Source: Tyzzerella sp.
GTDB taxonomy: Bacteria > Bacillota > Clostridia > Lachnospirales > Lachnospiraceae
Length of the DNA stretch: 39,736 nt
Assembly (NCBI GenBank): GCA_017410145.1
Contig: JAFQRJ010000017.1
Location: 1-39,736, forward strand
Reading direction: 5' to 3'
Shown: in pieces, positions 38,146 through 39,736 of the stretch
How the letters are laid out: each line of letters starts with the position of its first letter
Numbering within the stretch: the first letter of the stretch is position 1
Translations under genes and position numbers: made by a program
Notes under the pieces: model-generated
Database searches by the model: none
What the model was told of the DNA's origin: nothing
What the model saw: the letters and a program-made list of their open reading frames with translations, nothing else

Positions 38146-39736
38146 CTACTTGACGATTATAACTTCTGCCTCCGTATCACCAAACACATCCGTTACATTA
38201 GATTCTGTAAGGGCAATACTCTTACTCTCACTACCGGTAAAGCCAAGCTTTCCGTCTTCATTCTGAATATAAACATTTCCACTATAATTCGGACTGATAC
38301 CCGTCACAGAGTAAGTCTCTAACAGGTTCACTGTGGAAAATGCAAAAATGTTATCCGTTATTTCAAAATATCCACCATCTGCAATATTATTAGGATGTGT
38401 CCAGCTCTTAATATGACTAGCCGTTATCTTGGGACGTTGTGCACAGAACCCCTGCCCAGCATACCACATATGATTGCCAGAAAATGTGATGTTTTTCATA
38501 TAACACTCTTCTATCTCACCCTCACTGTAAAAATATTCAATAGAATAGTTGCAATATTCTATCACATTATTAGTGAATGCAACACCATCCGCAATAGAAG
38601 TAATATTCGTGTTTGAACTACTCGATTTCTGCCATGTCAACGCGGCATCATAAATCTGATAGAAATAGCAGTTGTCCACTACAAAATTATATGCAGAACC
38701 CCATATCTGAATTGCATTACCATATCTCGTCGGTGAACTTCCCGGCTCCATCAAACTTCCGCCAATCCAACCAAATTCACAGTTCATAACAGACAATCCC
38801 TCGTAAATCGACGAACTGCCAATACCCATCTGCCCAGTATACTTGATACATAGATTATCAAACATAACATTGTCCACAGACTGCACATCAATTACACTGG
38901 TATTCACACAAAATTCAATGCTCTCAAATACTTCACCCGGATTACCTCCATCGTAATAGAGATATAACTGATTATCTGTCAGATCATAATGAAAATCAAA
39001 ACTACTTTTTAAATCTGTATAATCGGAAAATACTTCTCTTGTGGCATTATCCACCATTACACCGGTTCCGTCATCCACCGGAATTTTTTTAATGCCCCAA
39101 AACTCCCCTTCATTGAACACAATTCCACCCACATCTTCCACAATAGTTGTCGAATACTGATAGATATTGTCCTGTACTTCCTTCCATTTTCCTTCACCAG
39201 AACCGTTTTCCGGAGAAGCGTAAAACATAGGCTTGTCTCCTTCCCCATAGGCAGTATAGGTGACTCCGGTCTGTGCATGAATCGTACCTCTCCATAGACT
39301 TCCCCGTTCAAAGTAAACCACATCGCCTTCCTGCAATGTAAGATTATTCAGGTCTTCCAGCGTAGCCAATGGTGTTTCTTTGGATGTGCCGTCATTATCT
39401 GAAGAACCGTTGTTTGAGAAATAATAAGCCGTTGCTCCTTCAGCCGGTACGATTTGAGACTCCGTACTTCTAATCTCTGCAACACGTGTTTCTGCAGCAG
39501 AACGATATTGTCTTATCACCTGAGTACTACTTTTTGACGTTGGTGCAGTTATTTCTCTTATATCGCCATAAATGACCGTTTCATCCGTTAATTTTATATA
39601 AGAGCGCGTATAAATCGTCGCTCCGGTCGGAACATTTTTAATTTCAAATGCATACATATAATTTGATTGTGTGCCATATACCTTCTGAACATCTACAGCT
39701 TCACCGTCTGCCATTATAGTTGTATAAAGTTTCTCC
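38146..39736 (-). CDS. right-handed beta-helix surface protein (5' part outside window)
   Basis: The frame is open to the window end, so this is the last about 530 residues of a longer protein. An in-frame ATG at 39714 is internal: the residues before it (EKLYTTI) continue an Ig-like strand pattern, and LTDETVIYGDIREITA closes that module. From about residue 100 on, the chain has GTSKETPLATLEDLNNLTLQEGD, FERGSLWRGTI and YTAYGEGDKPMFYASPENG, followed by repeated NN-, N-C- and F-N-rich coils typical of right-handed beta-helix carbohydrate-active enzymes or adhesins (VMFDNLCIKYTG, FVVDNCYFYQIYDAAL, AFTNNVIEYCN). The signal peptide must lie outside the window. It is the first visible gene of the carbohydrate cluster; the GH94-like gene follows after 63 nt. 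Confidence 0.83.
   Translation of the reverse strand, partial: EKLYTTIMADGEAVDVQKVYGTQSNYMYAFEIKNVPTGATIYTRSYIKLTDETVIYGDIREITAPTSKSSTQVIRQYRSAAETRVAEIRSTESQIVPAEGATAYYFSNNGSSDNDGTSKETPLATLEDLNNLTLQEGDVVYFERGSLWRGTIHAQTGVTYTAYGEGDKPMFYASPENGSGEGKWKEVQDNIYQYSTTIVEDVGGIVFNEGEFWGIKKIPVDDGTGVMVDNATREVFSDYTDLKSSFDFHYDLTDNQLYLYYDGGNPGEVFESIEFCVNTSVIDVQSVDNVMFDNLCIKYTGQMGIGSSSIYEGLSVMNCEFGWIGGSLMEPGSSPTRYGNAIQIWGSAYNFVVDNCYFYQIYDAALTWQKSSSSNTNITSIADGVAFTNNVIEYCNYSIEYFYSEGEIEECYMKNITFSGNHMWYAGQGFCAQRPKITASHIKSWTHPNNIADGGYFEITDNIFAFSTVNLLETYSVTGISPNYSGNVYIQNEDGKLGFTGSESKSIALTESNVTDVFGDTEAEVIIVK

Overview
The window looks like chromosomal DNA from a Lachnospiraceae-type gut Clostridium. It has low-to-moderate GC, strong GGAGG-type ribosome binding sites and sigma-A promoters. 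It carries PolC, PcrA, YerC, DUF1836, DUF1385, DUF368 and YesL families, an iorAB-paaK fermentation operon, and the rpmE-DUF1385-prmC-prfA order typical of these bacteria. Genus cannot be fixed from the sequence alone.

Layout. (1) 1-1250: a small accessory tail of three genes (a partial ORF6N-domain protein, an unrecognised small acidic protein and an XRE-type regulator) ends exactly at the 3' end of rlmD; it may be the edge of an integrated element. (2) 1247-8285: housekeeping genes rlmD and pcrA, a DUF1836 gene, a cold-shock gene, an orphan ABC substrate-binding lipoprotein, a small conserved-looking protein and yerC. (3) 8286-8839: a gene-free convergent gap filled by a regular array of 37-nt palindromes. 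(4) 8840-12940: iorA-iorB-paaK-ACT operon for oxidative decarboxylation of aryl-pyruvates and activation of aryl acids to CoA thioesters. (5) 13064-25065: polC, ispG, a membrane-anchored small protein, DUF368 flippase, hisC, a second aminotransferase, a DUF2156 gene and an ABC exporter, all on the minus strand. (6) 25213-28638: a FAD/Rieske oxidoreductase behind a sporulation-sigma-like promoter, YesL, a multi-pass membrane protein, and an internally duplicated 181-residue protein. (7) 28660-28842: a second palindrome array, again in a convergent gap. (8) 28893-32078: prfA, prmC, DUF1385 and rpmE. (9) 32197-39736: a carbohydrate cluster of HAD phosphatase, GH43-like enzyme, metallophosphoesterase, GH94-like phosphorylase and a partial beta-helix surface protein.

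The most unusual signal is the dispersed family of 37-nt palindromes with conserved ends TACGGTG...CACCGTA. Five units plus one degenerate slot sit at a 62-nt pitch in one convergent gap, and three units sit at a 73-nt pitch in another. Both pitches are close to whole numbers of DNA turns, the eighth position covaries between the two arms, and several units have different but self-complementary middles. A second striking feature is a 49-bp sequence present twice in exact inverted orientation (6202-6250 and 8292-8340), flanking a 2-kb block.
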